NCBI RefSeq assembly: GCF_002979555.1
Contig: NZ_PCOZ01000002.1
Coordinates: forward strand, 124,001 to 188,000
Source of the DNA: Pseudomonas sp. MYb60
GTDB taxonomy: Bacteria; Pseudomonadota; Gammaproteobacteria; Pseudomonadales; Pseudomonadaceae
Length of the DNA stretch: 64,000 nt
Reading direction: 5' to 3'
How positions within the stretch are numbered: position 1 is the first letter of the stretch; each line of letters starts with the position of its first letter. Positions 8,837 to 18,031 of the stretch are shown here, piece by piece. The notes beneath the pieces are model-generated. The model did no database searches, had not been told where the DNA came from, and saw nothing but the letters and a program-made list of their open reading frames with translations. The position numbers were made by a program, and so were the translations under genes.

Positions 8837-9265
8837 TTACCGCCCGTTATTGCGCTCGGCATTGCGGATCGAAATCTGCGTATTCAACGTCCAGAAGTCA
8901 TACAGCACCCCCACCAGGAACAAACCGCCGGTCAGCAGGTAGATCAGGCCGGTGATCCATTTGCCTTGGTACATGCGGTGCACGCCAAACACACCGAGAA
9001 ATGCCAACAAGACCCAGGCCACGTTGTATTCAATGGGCCCGGCGGTAAAACGCAGGTCGGCTTCACGGTCCATGGCCGGGATCAGGAAAAAGTCGATCAA
9101 CCAGCCAATACCCAGCAAACCCAGCGTGAAGAACCAGATCGTGCCGGTGACGGGCTTGCCGTAATAGAAGCGATGCGCCCCGGTAAAACCGAAAATCCAG
9201 AGCAGGTAACCGATCACCTTGCTGTGAGTGTCTTGCTGCGGACCAATCTGCTGATAGGTGTTCAT
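8837..9265 (-). CDS. TM2 domain-containing membrane protein with two TM2 units
   Basis: A 142-residue protein with two copies of the TM2 unit. First: 'GYLLWIFGFTGAHRFYYGK' with a second helix 'TIWFFTLGLLGIGWLIDFF'. Second: 'WVLLAFLGVFGVHRMYQGK' with 'GLIYLLTGGLFLVGVLYDF'. Each has the G-x-H-R-x-Y hairpin mark. Four membrane helices are expected. TM2 proteins are widespread and of unknown biochemical role. The gene is alone between a REPIN and the divergent NlpC/P60 gene. Family membership is clear; function is not known. Confidence 0.85.
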   Translation of the reverse strand: MNTYQQIGPQQDTHSKVIGYLLWIFGFTGAHRFYYGKPVTGTIWFFTLGLLGIGWLIDFFLIPAMDREADLRFTAGPIEYNVAWVLLAFLGVFGVHRMYQGKWITGLIYLLTGGLFLVGVLYDFWTLNTQISIRNAERNNGR

Positions 9266-9514
9266 CGCGTACCTCTTTTGCCTCGATAGATAAATTTTTT
9301 CACTTTCTTTGTGACTTTTTTACGGGCGCCCGACGTACGGCAAATGGTATCTTCCCTGCCCTGAAAGCCTTATGCCACCTGACTTGTGTAGGACAATTCC
9401 GGCGATTCGTCGCGTTTTTCCTGATTTTGACGTCAAGGTTCAGTCGACAAACGGCCTGAGAACGACACAAAAAGCTGTTATAAAGTTGCGCGCAACCCAC
9501 AAGAGCCACGCCTA

Positions 9515-10153
9515 ATGCGACCATTTTTCAAGACATGGCTAACCATTTGCCTATTAATGCCACTGGCCGCCCACGCCACCAATCGTGAGCAACGACTTCC
9601 AAACGTCAACGGTTTCACCCCCAAGGTTCACAGCACCCCAGGCACCGCCAAAGCGGTGAAGCTGACCGTCAACCGCCCGACTCAACTGAGCAAGGCCCAC
9701 AACGGCAAAGCAGTTTCCAGCCTGGTCGGCGTCAACACCAAGCAAAGCAGCAACGTCCTCAGCCGCGCCGTCAACGTGCTCGGTACTCCTTATCGTTGGG
9801 GCGGCAGCAGCCCAAGTAAAGGGTTCGATTGCAGCGGCTTGGTAAAATATGCGTTTAATGATGTTGCAGCAGTAGACCTGCCACGCACCTCCAACGCCAT
9901 GGCTGCCGGCCACGGGCAGAAGGTTGATCGCAAGGATCTGAAGCCGGGCGACCTGTTGTTCTTCAAACTGAAGAGCCGCCAGGTGAATCACGTTGCTATC
10001 TACCTGGGCAACGACCGCTTCATCCACGCACCGCGCCGTGGCAAGTCGGTGAGCATCGACACGCTGAAGAAGCCGTTCTGGGACAAGAACTACGTGATTG
10101 CCAAGCGGGTACTGCCTAAAGAGCAGAATAACCTGCGAGTAGTCCAGCGCTGA
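9515..10153 (+). CDS. NlpC/P60 family cell-wall peptidase, secreted
   Basis: A 212-residue protein with a signal peptide (about residues 1-21, ending LAAHA), a low-complexity linker to about residue 78, and a C-terminal NlpC/P60 domain. The cysteine-protease triad is visible: C106 (GFDCSGLV), H159 (NHVAIYLG) and H171 (FIHAP). Family members cut D-Glu-meso-DAP or similar bonds in peptidoglycan stem peptides. 'GTPYRWGGSSPSKGFDCSG' is the domain hallmark. The preceding 249-base gap has a TATAAA box at about 9480 and a TTGACGTCAA palindrome at 9427-9436. Substrate is inferred from family. Confidence 0.9.
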   Translation: MRPFFKTWLTICLLMPLAAHATNREQRLPNVNGFTPKVHSTPGTAKAVKLTVNRPTQLSKAHNGKAVSSLVGVNTKQSSNVLSRAVNVLGTPYRWGGSSPSKGFDCSGLVKYAFNDVAAVDLPRTSNAMAAGHGQKVDRKDLKPGDLLFFKLKSRQVNHVAIYLGNDRFIHAPRRGKSVSIDTLKKPFWDKNYVIAKRVLPKEQNNLRVVQR

Positions 10154-10172
10154 TTCCAAGCTGTAATGCGGT

Positions 10173-10208
10173 AAAAATATGGGAGGAGGCAAGCCCCCTC
10201 CCACATTT
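10173..10208. repeat. Single REP hairpin of the GGGAGGGGGCTTGCCCCC type
   Basis: A single inverted repeat, ATGGGAGGAGGCAAGCCCCC followed by CTCCCACAT, with flanking A and T runs. It lies between the convergent NlpC/P60 and pilT genes and could serve as a two-way terminator. Confidence 0.75.
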
Positions 10209-10228
10209 AATTGCAGGGTTCTTGAGCG

Positions 10229-11263
10229 TTATAGATCACCCGGCACCCTCGCCTTCTCCAGGGCGTCCTCCCGACTGACCACCCCCGCCCCGACCAAGCC
10301 CTTCAAACTCATATCCAACGTCTTCATCCCCAGCGCCCCGCCGGTCTGGATCGCCGTGACCATCTGCGCCACCTTGTCCTCGCGAATCAGATTCCGAATG
10401 GCCGGCGTGCCCAGCATGATTTCATGGGCCGCCACCCTTCCGCCGCCGATCTTCTTCACCAGTACCTGCGATACCACCGCCTGCAACGACTCCGACAACA
10501 TTGAGCGGACCATCGCTTTTTCCCCCGCCGCAAACACATCCACCAACCGGTCCACGGTTTTGGCTGCCGATGAAGTGTGCAGCGTACCGAACACCAGATG
10601 ACCGGTTTCTGCCGCCGTCAGCGCCAGGCGGATGGTATCCAGGTCACGTAACTCGCCCACCAGGATCACATCCGGGTCTTCCCGCAGCGCCGAGCGCAGG
10701 GCGGTGGCAAAACTATGGGTGTCGCGGTACACCTGGCGCTGGTTGACCAGTGCGGTTTTCGGCCTGTGGATAAATTCGATGGGGTCTTCCAGGGTGAGGA
10801 TGTGCTGGCGCCGGTGTTGGTTGAGATGGTCGATCATCGCCGCGAGCGTGGTGGACTTGCCCGAACCGGTCGGCCCGGTGACCAGCACCAGGCCGCGGGG
10901 CAGTTGCGCGATACGCTGGAACACCTCGCCCAGTCCCAGGTTTTCGAGGCTTTGGACCTCGGAGGGGATCGTGCGGAACACCGCCCCCATGCCGCGGTCC
11001 TGACGGAAGACATTCGCGCGGAACCGCCCCACACCCGGCAGTTCGAAGGCAAAGTCTGTATCAAGAGATGTTTCGAAATCCTTTTGCTGGTGCTGATTGA
11101 GCAAAGGGCTCAACAAGTCCGCCACTTGCGGTGCTGAAAGCACCGGCCAATCCAGCGGCCAGACCTCGCCATCGACCCGCAGCATCGGCGCCAGACCGGC
11201 AGATAAATGCAGGTCGGAGGCGCCACGGCGCACGCTGGCCGTCAGCAGTTCAGTGATATCCAT
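10229..11263 (-). CDS. pilT: PilT, type IV pilus retraction ATPase
   Basis: A 344-residue GspE-family hexameric ATPase that powers pilus retraction. Walker A is GPTGSGKST (130-138), the Asp box is 'ILTLEDPIEFIH' (155-166), the Walker B region is 'ILVGELRDLDTIRLALTAA' (200-218), and the His box is 'TGHLVFGTLHT'. The PilT-specific AIRNLIRE motif is at 288-295. I start it at the ATG at 11263 (MDITELL), which gives exactly the P. aeruginosa length and has GGAAAG upstream; an ATG four codons earlier is possible. In P. aeruginosa pilU follows pilT; here the next gene is the convergent NlpC/P60 gene, so pilU is absent from the locus. Confidence 0.95.
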   Translation of the reverse strand: MDITELLTASVRRGASDLHLSAGLAPMLRVDGEVWPLDWPVLSAPQVADLLSPLLNQHQQKDFETSLDTDFAFELPGVGRFRANVFRQDRGMGAVFRTIPSEVQSLENLGLGEVFQRIAQLPRGLVLVTGPTGSGKSTTLAAMIDHLNQHRRQHILTLEDPIEFIHRPKTALVNQRQVYRDTHSFATALRSALREDPDVILVGELRDLDTIRLALTAAETGHLVFGTLHTSSAAKTVDRLVDVFAAGEKAMVRSMLSESLQAVVSQVLVKKIGGGRVAAHEIMLGTPAIRNLIREDKVAQMVTAIQTGGALGMKTLDMSLKGLVGAGVVSREDALEKARVPGDL

Positions 11264-11320
11264 AGGGCTTTCCATTTCCAGTAGAATGCCGCGGACTCCA
11301 TATCCACGGGCGCATCTTGA

Positions 11321-12016
11321 ATGTCGACGATAGCAGACAACATCGACCTGGTTAGCCAGCGCATCCGCGCCGCAGCCGACGCCGTGCAACGTGACGCCAG
11401 CAGCATCCACCTGCTGGCCGTGAGCAAGACCAAGCCTGCACAGGCCGTGCGAGAAGCCTTCGCCGCAGGGGCCCGTGACTTTGGCGAAAACTACCTGCAG
11501 GAAGCCTTGGGCAAACAGGCCGAATTAACCGACCTGCCCTTGAGTTGGCACTTTATCGGCCCCATTCAATCGAACAAGACGCGCGCTATCGCCGAGAACT
11601 TCGACTGGGTGCATTCCGTGGATCGCCTCAAAATTGCACAACGCCTGTCCGAGCAACGCCCGGCCGACCTGCCACCGCTGAACATCTGCATCCAGGTCAA
11701 CGTCAGTGGCGAAGCCAGCAAGTCCGGCTGCTCACCCGCCGACCTGCCGGCCTTGGCCGATGCCATCAGCGCCCTGCCGCGCCTGACGCTGCGTGGCCTG
11801 ATGGCAATCCCCGAGCCAACGGACGATCGCGCCGAGCAAGATGCAGCGTTCGCCACGGTGCGCGTGTTGCAAGCCGGTTTGAACCTGCCGCTGGACACAC
11901 TTTCCATGGGCATGAGCCATGACCTTGAGTCGGCCATTGCCCAAGGCGCCACGTGGGTGCGGATCGGTACCGCGCTGTTTGGCGCCCGCGATTACGGCCA
12001 GCCAGCAAATGGCTGA
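11321..12016 (+). CDS. yggS: YggS family PLP homeostasis protein
   Basis: A 231-residue fold-type III PLP-binding protein (PLPBP/YggS). The PLP lysine is K36 in 'LLAVSKTKPAQAVREAF'. Other marks are 'FGENYLQEALGKQ', 'WHFIGPIQSNKTR' and 'SMGMSHDLESAIAQGATWVR'. It binds pyridoxal phosphate without known catalysis and affects vitamin B6 and amino-acid balance. It is divergent from pilT across 57 bases and begins the conserved yggS-proC-yggT set, with 24 bases to proC. Confidence 0.95.
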   Translation: MSTIADNIDLVSQRIRAAADAVQRDASSIHLLAVSKTKPAQAVREAFAAGARDFGENYLQEALGKQAELTDLPLSWHFIGPIQSNKTRAIAENFDWVHSVDRLKIAQRLSEQRPADLPPLNICIQVNVSGEASKSGCSPADLPALADAISALPRLTLRGLMAIPEPTDDRAEQDAAFATVRVLQAGLNLPLDTLSMGMSHDLESAIAQGATWVRIGTALFGARDYGQPANG

Positions 12017-12040
12017 CTTTTCACTGAATAAGGACCTGTC

Positions 12041-12859
12041 ATGAGCAACACGCGTATTGCCTTTATCGGCGCCGGTAACATGGCGGCCAGCCTGATCGGC
12101 GGCCTGCGGGCCAAGGGCCTGGACGCCGCGCAGATCCGCGCCAGCGACCCGGGCGCCGAGACCCGTGCCCGCGTCAGCGCCGAGCACGGCATTGAAACCT
12201 TTGCCGACAACGCCGAGGCCATCCAGGGCGTCGATGTGATCGTGCTGGCGGTGAAGCCCCAGGCCATGAAGGCCGTGTGCGAAAGCCTGCGCCCGAGCCT
12301 GCAGCCGCACCAGTTGGTGGTGTCCATCGCCGCCGGCATTACCTGTGCCAGCATGAACAACTGGCTCGGCGCCCAGCCAATCGTGCGCTGCATGCCCAAC
12401 ACCCCGTCGCTGCTGCGCAAGGGTGTGAGCGGCCTGTTCGCGACTGAGCAGGTCAGCGCCGCACAACGTGATCAGGCTCAGGAGCTGCTGTCCGCCGTGG
12501 GTATCGCCCTGTGGCTGGAACAGGAACAGCAACTGGACGCGGTCACCGCGGTGTCGGGCAGCGGCCCGGCATATTTCTTCCTGCTGATCGAGGCCATGAC
12601 CGCCGCCGGCGTAAAGCTGGGCCTGTCCAAGGACGTCGCCGAGCAACTGGCCGAGCAAACCGCCCTGGGCGCCGCGCACATGGCGGTGTCCAGTGAGGTG
12701 GATGCGGCCGAGCTGCGCCGTCGCGTAACCTCCCCGGGCGGCACCACCCAGGCCGCCATCGAATCGTTCCAGGCCGGGGGCTTTGAAGCCCTGGTGGAAA
12801 CCGCACTGAGTGCCGCGGCGCATCGTTCGGCCGAAATGGCTGAGCAGTTGGGCAAATAG
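12041..12859 (+). CDS. proC: Pyrroline-5-carboxylate reductase
   Basis: A 272-residue enzyme that reduces 1-pyrroline-5-carboxylate to proline with NAD(P)H. The Rossmann start is 'IAFIGAGNMAASLIGGL'. The mid motif is 'VIVLAVKPQAM' and the C-terminal signature is 'VTSPGGTTQAAIESFQAGGF'. Length is typical. It has a good ribosome site (AAGGACC) before the ATG and stands between yggS and yggT, the usual order in gamma-proteobacteria. Confidence 0.97.
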   Translation: MSNTRIAFIGAGNMAASLIGGLRAKGLDAAQIRASDPGAETRARVSAEHGIETFADNAEAIQGVDVIVLAVKPQAMKAVCESLRPSLQPHQLVVSIAAGITCASMNNWLGAQPIVRCMPNTPSLLRKGVSGLFATEQVSAAQRDQAQELLSAVGIALWLEQEQQLDAVTAVSGSGPAYFFLLIEAMTAAGVKLGLSKDVAEQLAEQTALGAAHMAVSSEVDAAELRRRVTSPGGTTQAAIESFQAGGFEALVETALSAAAHRSAEMAEQLGK

Positions 12860-12881
12860 TCGTCCCTACAAGGAATCAAAC

Positions 12882-13469
12882 ATGCTTGGAATCAATGACG
12901 CTGCCGTATTCATCATCCAGACCCTGGGCAGCCTGTACCTGCTGATCGTGCTGATGCGCTTTATCCTGCAATTGGTGCGGGCGAACTTCTACAACCCGCT
13001 GTGCCAGTTCGTGGTCAAGGCCACCCAGCCACTGCTCAAGCCACTGCGCCGCGTGATCCCGAGCCTGTTTGGCCTGGACATGTCGTCGCTGGTACTGGCG
13101 CTGCTGCTGCAGATCCTGTTGTTCGTGGTGATCCTGATGCTCAACGGCTACCAGGCCTTCACCGTGCTGCTGTTGCCATGGGCGCTGATCGGGATCTTCT
13201 CGCTGTTCCTGAAGATCATTTTCTGGTCGATGATCATCAGCGTGATCCTGTCCTGGGTCGCCCCCGGCAGCCGCAGCCCTGGCGCCGAACTGGTCTACCA
13301 GATTACCGAGCCGGTGCTGGCACCGTTCCGTCGCCTGATCCCCAATCTGGGCGGCCTGGATATTTCGCCGATCTTCGCGTTCATAGCGATCCAGTTGGTG
13401 CAGAGCTGGGTGATTCCGCGACTGGCGTTCTATGCGTTCATGCCAAAAGAACTGTTTGGCCTGATCTGA
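12882..13469 (+). CDS. yggT: YggT family integral membrane protein
   Basis: A 195-residue protein with two YGGT repeats, each starting with a hydrophobic helix and holding 'NPLCQFVVKATQPLLKPLRR' (first) and 'YQITEPVLAPFRRLIPNLGG' (second). About four to five membrane segments. The family's function is not settled, with reported effects on osmotic tolerance and cell division in some bacteria. I place the start at the ATG at 12882 (MLGINDAAVF), preceded by AAGGAAT; a longer frame overlapping proC is not family-like. Probably co-transcribed with yggS-proC. Confidence 0.93.
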   Translation: MLGINDAAVFIIQTLGSLYLLIVLMRFILQLVRANFYNPLCQFVVKATQPLLKPLRRVIPSLFGLDMSSLVLALLLQILLFVVILMLNGYQAFTVLLLPWALIGIFSLFLKIIFWSMIISVILSWVAPGSRSPGAELVYQITEPVLAPFRRLIPNLGGLDISPIFAFIAIQLVQSWVIPRLAFYAFMPKELFGLI

Positions 13470-13482
13470 TTCACCGCGGTAA

Positions 13483-13519
13483 AAATGTGGGAGGGGGGGC
13501 AAGCCTCCTCCCACATTTT
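13483..13519. repeat. Single REP hairpin of the GGGAGGGGGCTTGCCCCC type
   Basis: AAATGTGGGAGG... pairs with ...CCTCCCACATTTT, flanked by A and T runs, 13 bases after the yggT stop. It resembles a REP-derived transcription terminator. Confidence 0.75.
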
Positions 13520-13605
13520 GTATCTGCTCACTGAAGCAGGCCTTTGCTTGCCGCTAGCGGCCCCGCTCTTTAGACTTACGCCTCATTTAAACGAGAGCAG
13601 GGTCG

Positions 13606-14745
13606 ATGCCAGCTGCCTTTCCCCCCGATTCTGTTGGACTGGTCGTGCCCCACGTGGCGCACTTCAGCGAACCGCTGGCCCTGGCCTGCGGCCGTTCGCT
13701 GCCTGCCTATGACCTGATTTACGAAACCTACGGCCAACTGAACGCCACGGCGAGCAACGCCGTGCTGATCTGTCACGCCCTCTCCGGCCATCATCACGCC
13801 GCCGGTTTCCACTCGGCCGACGACCGCAAGCCCGGTTGGTGGGACAGCTGCATCGGCCCCGGCAAGCCCATCGACACCAACAGGTTCTTTGTGGTCAGCC
13901 TCAACAACCTTGGCGGTTGCAACGGTTCCACCGGTCCCAGCAGCCTCAACCCGGAAACCGGCAAGCCGTTCGGCGCCGACTTCCCGGTGCTCACCGTGGA
14001 AGACTGGGTGCACAGCCAGGCGCGTCTCGCCGATCTGCTGGGCATCAACCAATGGGCTGCCGTGATCGGTGGCAGCCTGGGCGGCATGCAAGCGCTGCAA
14101 TGGACCATCACCTACCCGGACCGCGTGCGTCATTGCCTGGCCATCGCCTCGGCGCCGAAGCTGTCGGCGCAGAACATCGCCTTCAACGAAGTGGCGCGCC
14201 AGGCGATCCTCACCGATCCCGAGTTCCACGGCGGTTCGTTCCAGGAAGCCGGGGTGATCCCCAAGCGCGGCCTGATGCTGGCGCGGATGGTGGGGCATAT
14301 CACCTACCTGTCCGATGACTCCATGGGCGAGAAATTCGGCCGTGGGCTCAAGAGCGAAAAGCTCAACTACGATTTCCACAGCGTCGAGTTCCAGGTGGAA
14401 AGCTACTTGCGCTATCAGGGTGAGGAGTTCTCCGGGCGTTTCGATGCCAATACCTACCTGCTGATGACCAAGGCCCTGGACTACTTCGACCCGGCCGCCA
14501 ACCACAACGACGACCTGGCCAAGACTTTCGAAGGCGCCACGGCCAAGTTCTGCGTGATGTCCTTCACCACCGACTGGCGCTTCTCGCCGGCGCGTTCGCG
14601 CGAACTGGTGGATGCGCTGATGGCTGCACGCAAAGACGTCTGCTACCTGGAGATCGACGCTCCGCAGGGCCACGATGCCTTCCTGATCCCGATCCCGCGC
14701 TACCTGCAAGCGTTCAGCAACTACATGAACCGAATTACTTTGTGA
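13606..14745 (+). CDS. metX: MetX, homoserine O-acyltransferase
   Basis: A 379-residue alpha/beta-hydrolase-fold enzyme that activates homoserine for methionine synthesis. The nucleophile is S157 in '[14 protein letters not shown]'. The acid is in 'TDWRFSP' and the histidine is in '[10 protein letters not shown]'. '[20 protein letters not shown]' is the family signature. MetX enzymes use acetyl-CoA or succinyl-CoA; Pseudomonas MetX proteins are usually described as succinyltransferases, but I cannot prove donor choice from sequence alone. It is followed 7 bases later by metW, the conserved Pseudomonas pair. Confidence 0.95.
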   Translation: MPAAFPPDSVGLVVPHVAHFSEPLALACGRSLPAYDLIYETYGQLNATASNAVLICHALSGHHHAAGFHSADDRKPGWWDSCIGPGKPIDTNRFFVVSLNNLGGCNGSTGPSSLNPETGKPFGADFPVLTVEDWVHSQARLADLLGINQWAAVIGGSLGGMQALQWTITYPDRVRHCLAIASAPKLSAQNIAFNEVARQAILTDPEFHGGSFQEAGVIPKRGLMLARMVGHITYLSDDSMGEKFGRGLKSEKLNYDFHSVEFQVESYLRYQGEEFSGRFDANTYLLMTKALDYFDPAANHNDDLAKTFEGATAKFCVMSFTTDWRFSPARSRELVDALMAARKDVCYLEIDAPQGHDAFLIPIPRYLQAFSNYMNRITL

Positions 14746-14752
14746 GAACGCC

Positions 14753-15373
14753 ATGAGAGCCGACCTGGACATCATCCAAGAATGGATCCCCGCCGGCAGC
14801 CGCGTGCTCGACCTGGGCTGCGGCGATGGCGAACTGCTGAGCTGGCTGCGGGACAACAAGCAAGTCACCGGCTATGGCCTGGAAAACGACCCGGACAACA
14901 TCGCCCAGTGCGTGGCCAAGGGCATCAACGTGATCGAACAGGACCTGGACAAGGGCTTGGGCAACTTTGCCAGCAACAGCTTCGACATCGTGGTGATGAC
15001 CCAGGCCCTGCAAGCGGTGCACTACCCGGACCGGATTCTCGACGAAATGCTGCGCGTCGGCCGCCAGTGCATCATTACCTTCCCGAACTTCGGGCACTGG
15101 CGCTGCCGCTGGTACCTGGCGACCAAGGGTCGCATGCCGGTGTCGGACTTCCTGCCGTACACCTGGTACAACACGCCGAACATCCACTTCTGCACCTTCG
15201 AAGACTTCGAAGCGCTGTGTGGCGAGCGTGAAGCCAAGGTGATCAACCGCCTCGCCGTCGATCAGCAGCACCGCCACGGCTGGGCGAGTAAACTATGGCC
15301 CAACCTGTTGGGCGAAATCGGGATTTACCGGGTCAGCAGTCCTGGCCTGACCGACCACAAGATTGCCGTCTAA
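14753..15373 (+). CDS. metW: MetW, methionine biosynthesis protein
   Basis: A 206-residue SAM-methyltransferase-fold protein. SAM motif I is 'SRVLDLGCGDGELLSWL'. The later block 'MLRVGRQCIITFPNFGHWRC' and 'YTWYNTPNIHFCTFEDFE' are MetW marks. MetW proteins form a pair with MetX and are needed for full homoserine acylation in several proteobacteria; no methyl transfer has been firmly shown. The gap to metX is 7 bases, so the two are co-transcribed. Confidence 0.93.
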   Translation: MRADLDIIQEWIPAGSRVLDLGCGDGELLSWLRDNKQVTGYGLENDPDNIAQCVAKGINVIEQDLDKGLGNFASNSFDIVVMTQALQAVHYPDRILDEMLRVGRQCIITFPNFGHWRCRWYLATKGRMPVSDFLPYTWYNTPNIHFCTFEDFEALCGEREAKVINRLAVDQQHRHGWASKLWPNLLGEIGIYRVSSPGLTDHKIAV

Positions 15374-15394
15374 TCATCTTCACGAGGGACGTTC

Positions 15395-15829
15395 ATGAGT
15401 CGTTTGGCTATTTTTCTACTGACTGCCTGCCTGGGCGCAAGCGCCATGGCCGCGGACACTATCGACGCTAATCGCAAGAAAGACTTCGGCGACATCACCG
15501 TTCACTACAACACCTTCACGTCCAGCTTCCTGCAACCGGAAACCGCCCAGGCCGTCGGCGTGGTGCGCAGCAAGAACAAGGGGTTGATCAACGTGACGGT
15601 GATCAAGGGCGTCACTCCGGTGGCCGCGCAAGTGACCGGCACCATCAAGGACCTGGGCGGCAAGAGCGAGATCCTGACCTTCAAGCAGATCAACGAGAAA
15701 GGCGGGATCAATTACCTCGCGCCCTACTCCGTCACGCAGCGTGAATACAAGACGTTTACCATCAACGTTGAAACCGGCGGCAAAGCCCATAGCTTCCAAT
15801 TCAACCAAGAACTGTTCCCGGCCGAATAA
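15395..15829 (+). CDS. DUF4426 periplasmic protein
   Basis: A 144-residue protein with a clear signal peptide (residues 1-19, cleaved after SAMA) and a compact beta-rich remainder. It fits the DUF4426 family that lies between metW and rdgB in pseudomonads. The family has no assigned function. Visible marks are '[20 protein letters not shown]' and '[16 protein letters not shown]'. The stop shares a base with the ATG of rdgB (TAATG), so the genes are coupled. I infer periplasmic location only. Confidence 0.85.
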   Translation: MSRLAIFLLTACLGASAMAADTIDANRKKDFGDITVHYNTFTSSFLQPETAQAVGVVRSKNKGLINVTVIKGVTPVAAQVTGTIKDLGGKSEILTFKQINEKGGINYLAPYSVTQREYKTFTINVETGGKAHSFQFNQELFPAE

Positions 15830-16422
15830 TGAACCTCACCCAACTCGTATTGGCCAGCCATAACGCCGGCAAACTCAAAGAACTCCAGGCCATGCTCGGC
15901 GACTCCGTGCAACTGCGCTCGATTGGCGAGTTCAGCCAGGTCGAGCCGGAAGAGACCGGCCTGTCGTTCGTCGAGAACGCCATCCTCAAGGCGCGCAATG
16001 CCGCACGCATCTCCGGCCTGCCGGCGCTGGCGGACGACTCGGGCCTGGCGGTGGACTTCCTTGGCGGCGCCCCTGGCATCTATTCGGCGCGTTATGCCGA
16101 CGGCAAAGGCGACGCGGCCAACAACGCCAAGTTGCTGGAGGCCCTCAAGGACGTGCCGGACGCCGAGCGCGGCGCGCAGTTCGTCTGCGTGCTGGCATTG
16201 GTGAGGCATGCCGATGACCCGTTGCCAATCCTCTGCGAAGGCCTGTGGCACGGGCGCATCCTGCATGCGGCCAGCGGTGAGCATGGCTTTGGCTATGACC
16301 CGCTGTTCTGGGTGCCTGAGCGCAATGTGTCCAGCGCCGAACTGAGCCCGGCCGACAAGAACCAGATCAGCCACCGCGCCCGCGCAATGGATTTGCTGCG
16401 CCAACGCCTGAGCCTGAAATGA
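15829..16422 (+). CDS. rdgB: RdgB/HAM1 non-canonical purine NTP pyrophosphatase
   Basis: A 197-residue house-cleaning enzyme that hydrolyses ITP, dITP and XTP to monophosphates, keeping deaminated purines out of DNA. The signature '[18 protein letters not shown]' opens the protein. '[20 protein letters not shown]' and '[20 protein letters not shown]' form the active site, and '[10 protein letters not shown]' appears here as '[16 protein letters not shown]'. The end '[11 protein letters not shown]' is standard. It overlaps the hemW start by 4 bases. Confidence 0.96.
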   Translation: MNLTQLVLASHNAGKLKELQAMLGDSVQLRSIGEFSQVEPEETGLSFVENAILKARNAARISGLPALADDSGLAVDFLGGAPGIYSARYADGKGDAANNAKLLEALKDVPDAERGAQFVCVLALVRHADDPLPILCEGLWHGRILHAASGEHGFGYDPLFWVPERNVSSAELSPADKNQISHRARAMDLLRQRLSLK

Positions 16423-17621
16423 CCCAGAACACCTCTGCGCAGCCGCTGATCCACGGCGGCGCGCAAACGCCGCGGGCGCCCCTGACTGTGTTGCCGCCCC
16501 TGGCGCTGTACATCCACATCCCGTGGTGTGTGCGTAAATGCCCTTACTGCGACTTCAACTCCCATACCGCCAGCAAGGTGCTGCCGGAAGACGAGTATGT
16601 GGACGCATTGCTGGCCGACCTCGATCAGGACCTGCATGCGGTGTATGGCCGCGAGCTGAGTTCGATCTTCTTCGGTGGCGGCACGCCGAGCCTGTTCAGC
16701 GCCGCTGCCCTGGGCCGCCTGCTCAAGGGTGTGGAAGCGCGCATCCCGTTTGCCAGTGATATCGAGATCACCCTGGAAGCCAACCCCGGTACGTTCGAGC
16801 AAGAGAAGTTCGTGGCGTACCGCAAGCTGGGGATCAACCGCCTGTCCATCGGCATCCAGAGCTTCCAGCAGCAGAAGCTTGAAGCCCTGGGGCGTATCCA
16901 CAATGGCGACGAAGCCGTGCGTGCTGCCGGCATGGCACGCCAGGCCGGGTTCGACAACTTCAACCTGGACTTGATGCACGGCTTGCCCGATCAGTCCCTG
17001 GACGACGCTCTGAGCGACCTGCGCCAGGCCATCGCACTCAAGCCGACGCACTTGTCGTGGTATCAACTGACCCTGGAACCCAACACCGTGTTCTGGAACC
17101 AGCCGCCGGCGCTGCCGGAGGACGACACCTTGTGGGACATCCAGGAAGCCGGGCAAGCGCTGCTGGCCGAGCACGGTTACGCGCAATACGAAGTGTCGGC
17201 CTACGCCCAGCCCGGTCGCCCGGCGCGGCATAACCTGAACTACTGGAGCTTCGGCGACTTCATCGGCATCGGTGCCGGCGCCCACGGCAAGCTCAGCCAC
17301 CCGGACGGGCGCATCGTGCGCTCCTGGAAGACACGGGCACCGAAGGACTACCTCAACCCGGCCAAAAGCTTTCAGGCCGGTGCGAAGGCGCTGACCAACG
17401 AAGAACTGCCGTTTGAGTTCCTGATGAATGCCCTGCGCCTCACCGATGGCGTTGACGCCACGCTGTACGCCGAACGCACCGGGCTGGACCTGGCCAGCCT
17501 GGACGAAGGCCGCCGCGACGCAGAACAAAGTGGCTTGATGCAGGTCGAACCGTCACGCCTGGCGGCGACCGACCGCGGGCAACTCTTTCTCAATGACCTG
17601 TTGCAGAAGTTTTTGAGCTGA
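16419..17621 (+). CDS. hemW: HemW, radical SAM heme chaperone
   Basis: A 400-residue radical SAM protein. The 4Fe-4S motif is C37-x3-C41-x2-C44 ([17 protein letters not shown]). This is the HemW/HemN-like arrangement and lacks the extra N-terminal region of true coproporphyrinogen dehydrogenase HemN. HemW proteins bind heme and deliver it to apoproteins. Other marks are '[14 protein letters not shown]', '[11 protein letters not shown]' and '[11 protein letters not shown]'. Many databases still call it a coproporphyrinogen III oxidase, which I consider unlikely. It ends the metX-to-hemW run. Confidence 0.92.
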   Translation: MTQNTSAQPLIHGGAQTPRAPLTVLPPLALYIHIPWCVRKCPYCDFNSHTASKVLPEDEYVDALLADLDQDLHAVYGRELSSIFFGGGTPSLFSAAALGRLLKGVEARIPFASDIEITLEANPGTFEQEKFVAYRKLGINRLSIGIQSFQQQKLEALGRIHNGDEAVRAAGMARQAGFDNFNLDLMHGLPDQSLDDALSDLRQAIALKPTHLSWYQLTLEPNTVFWNQPPALPEDDTLWDIQEAGQALLAEHGYAQYEVSAYAQPGRPARHNLNYWSFGDFIGIGAGAHGKLSHPDGRIVRSWKTRAPKDYLNPAKSFQAGAKALTNEELPFEFLMNALRLTDGVDATLYAERTGLDLASLDEGRRDAEQSGLMQVEPSRLAATDRGQLFLNDLLQKFLS

Positions 17622-17639
17622 TCGCTCTAAGGAAATCGA

Positions 17640-17963
17640 ATGGATTTGGTACTCGACCTGCTCGCCACCGTATCCCGCTGGAGCCGTAGCAACCTGTCGG
17701 AAATCTCACTGGCACTCGTGGGCTGCCTGCTGGTGCTGTTTGGCGCCGACATCAAGGGCTGGGTGGAAGCGCGCCTGGGCAGCATCGCGGGTGCGTTGCG
17801 CGTACCGCTGATGGCGCTGGTGTGCATGATTGGCAGCGGCGCGGCGCTGATCTACGCCACGCCGTGGATTGTGCGCGGGTTGAGCCAATTCAATAACTAC
17901 AGCCTGGCGCCGGTGTTGGTGGTCGTATTGGTACTGATTGGCGTAGTAGCAGACCGCCGCTAA
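17640..17963 (+). CDS. DUF3392 small membrane protein
   Basis: A 107-residue protein with three hydrophobic segments at about 22-38, 56-78 and 85-104. It resembles the DUF3392 family of short inner-membrane proteins near hemW in pseudomonads. The start has AAGGAAA before the ATG, 18 bases after hemW, so it is likely in the same operon. No functional residue pattern is evident and I do not assign a role. Confidence 0.75.
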   Translation: MDLVLDLLATVSRWSRSNLSEISLALVGCLLVLFGADIKGWVEARLGSIAGALRVPLMALVCMIGSGAALIYATPWIVRGLSQFNNYSLAPVLVVVLVLIGVVADRR

Positions 17964-17983
17964 CCCCAACTACACCACAAAAC

Positions 17984-18019
17984 AAATGTGGGAGGGGGCA
18001 AGCCCCCTCCCACATTTTT
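17984..18019. repeat. Single REP hairpin of the GGGAGGGGGCTTGCCCCC type
   Basis: AAATGTGGGAGGGGGCAAGC followed by CCCCTCCCACATTT forms one near-perfect hairpin. It lies between the convergent DUF3392 gene and trmB and may terminate both. Confidence 0.8.
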
Positions 18020-18031
18020 GACCGCGTACTG

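Noticed and set aside
16419-17621. Calling hemW a coproporphyrinogen III oxidase
   Set aside because: The N-terminal region and residues specific to HemN are missing; the protein fits the HemW heme-chaperone group.
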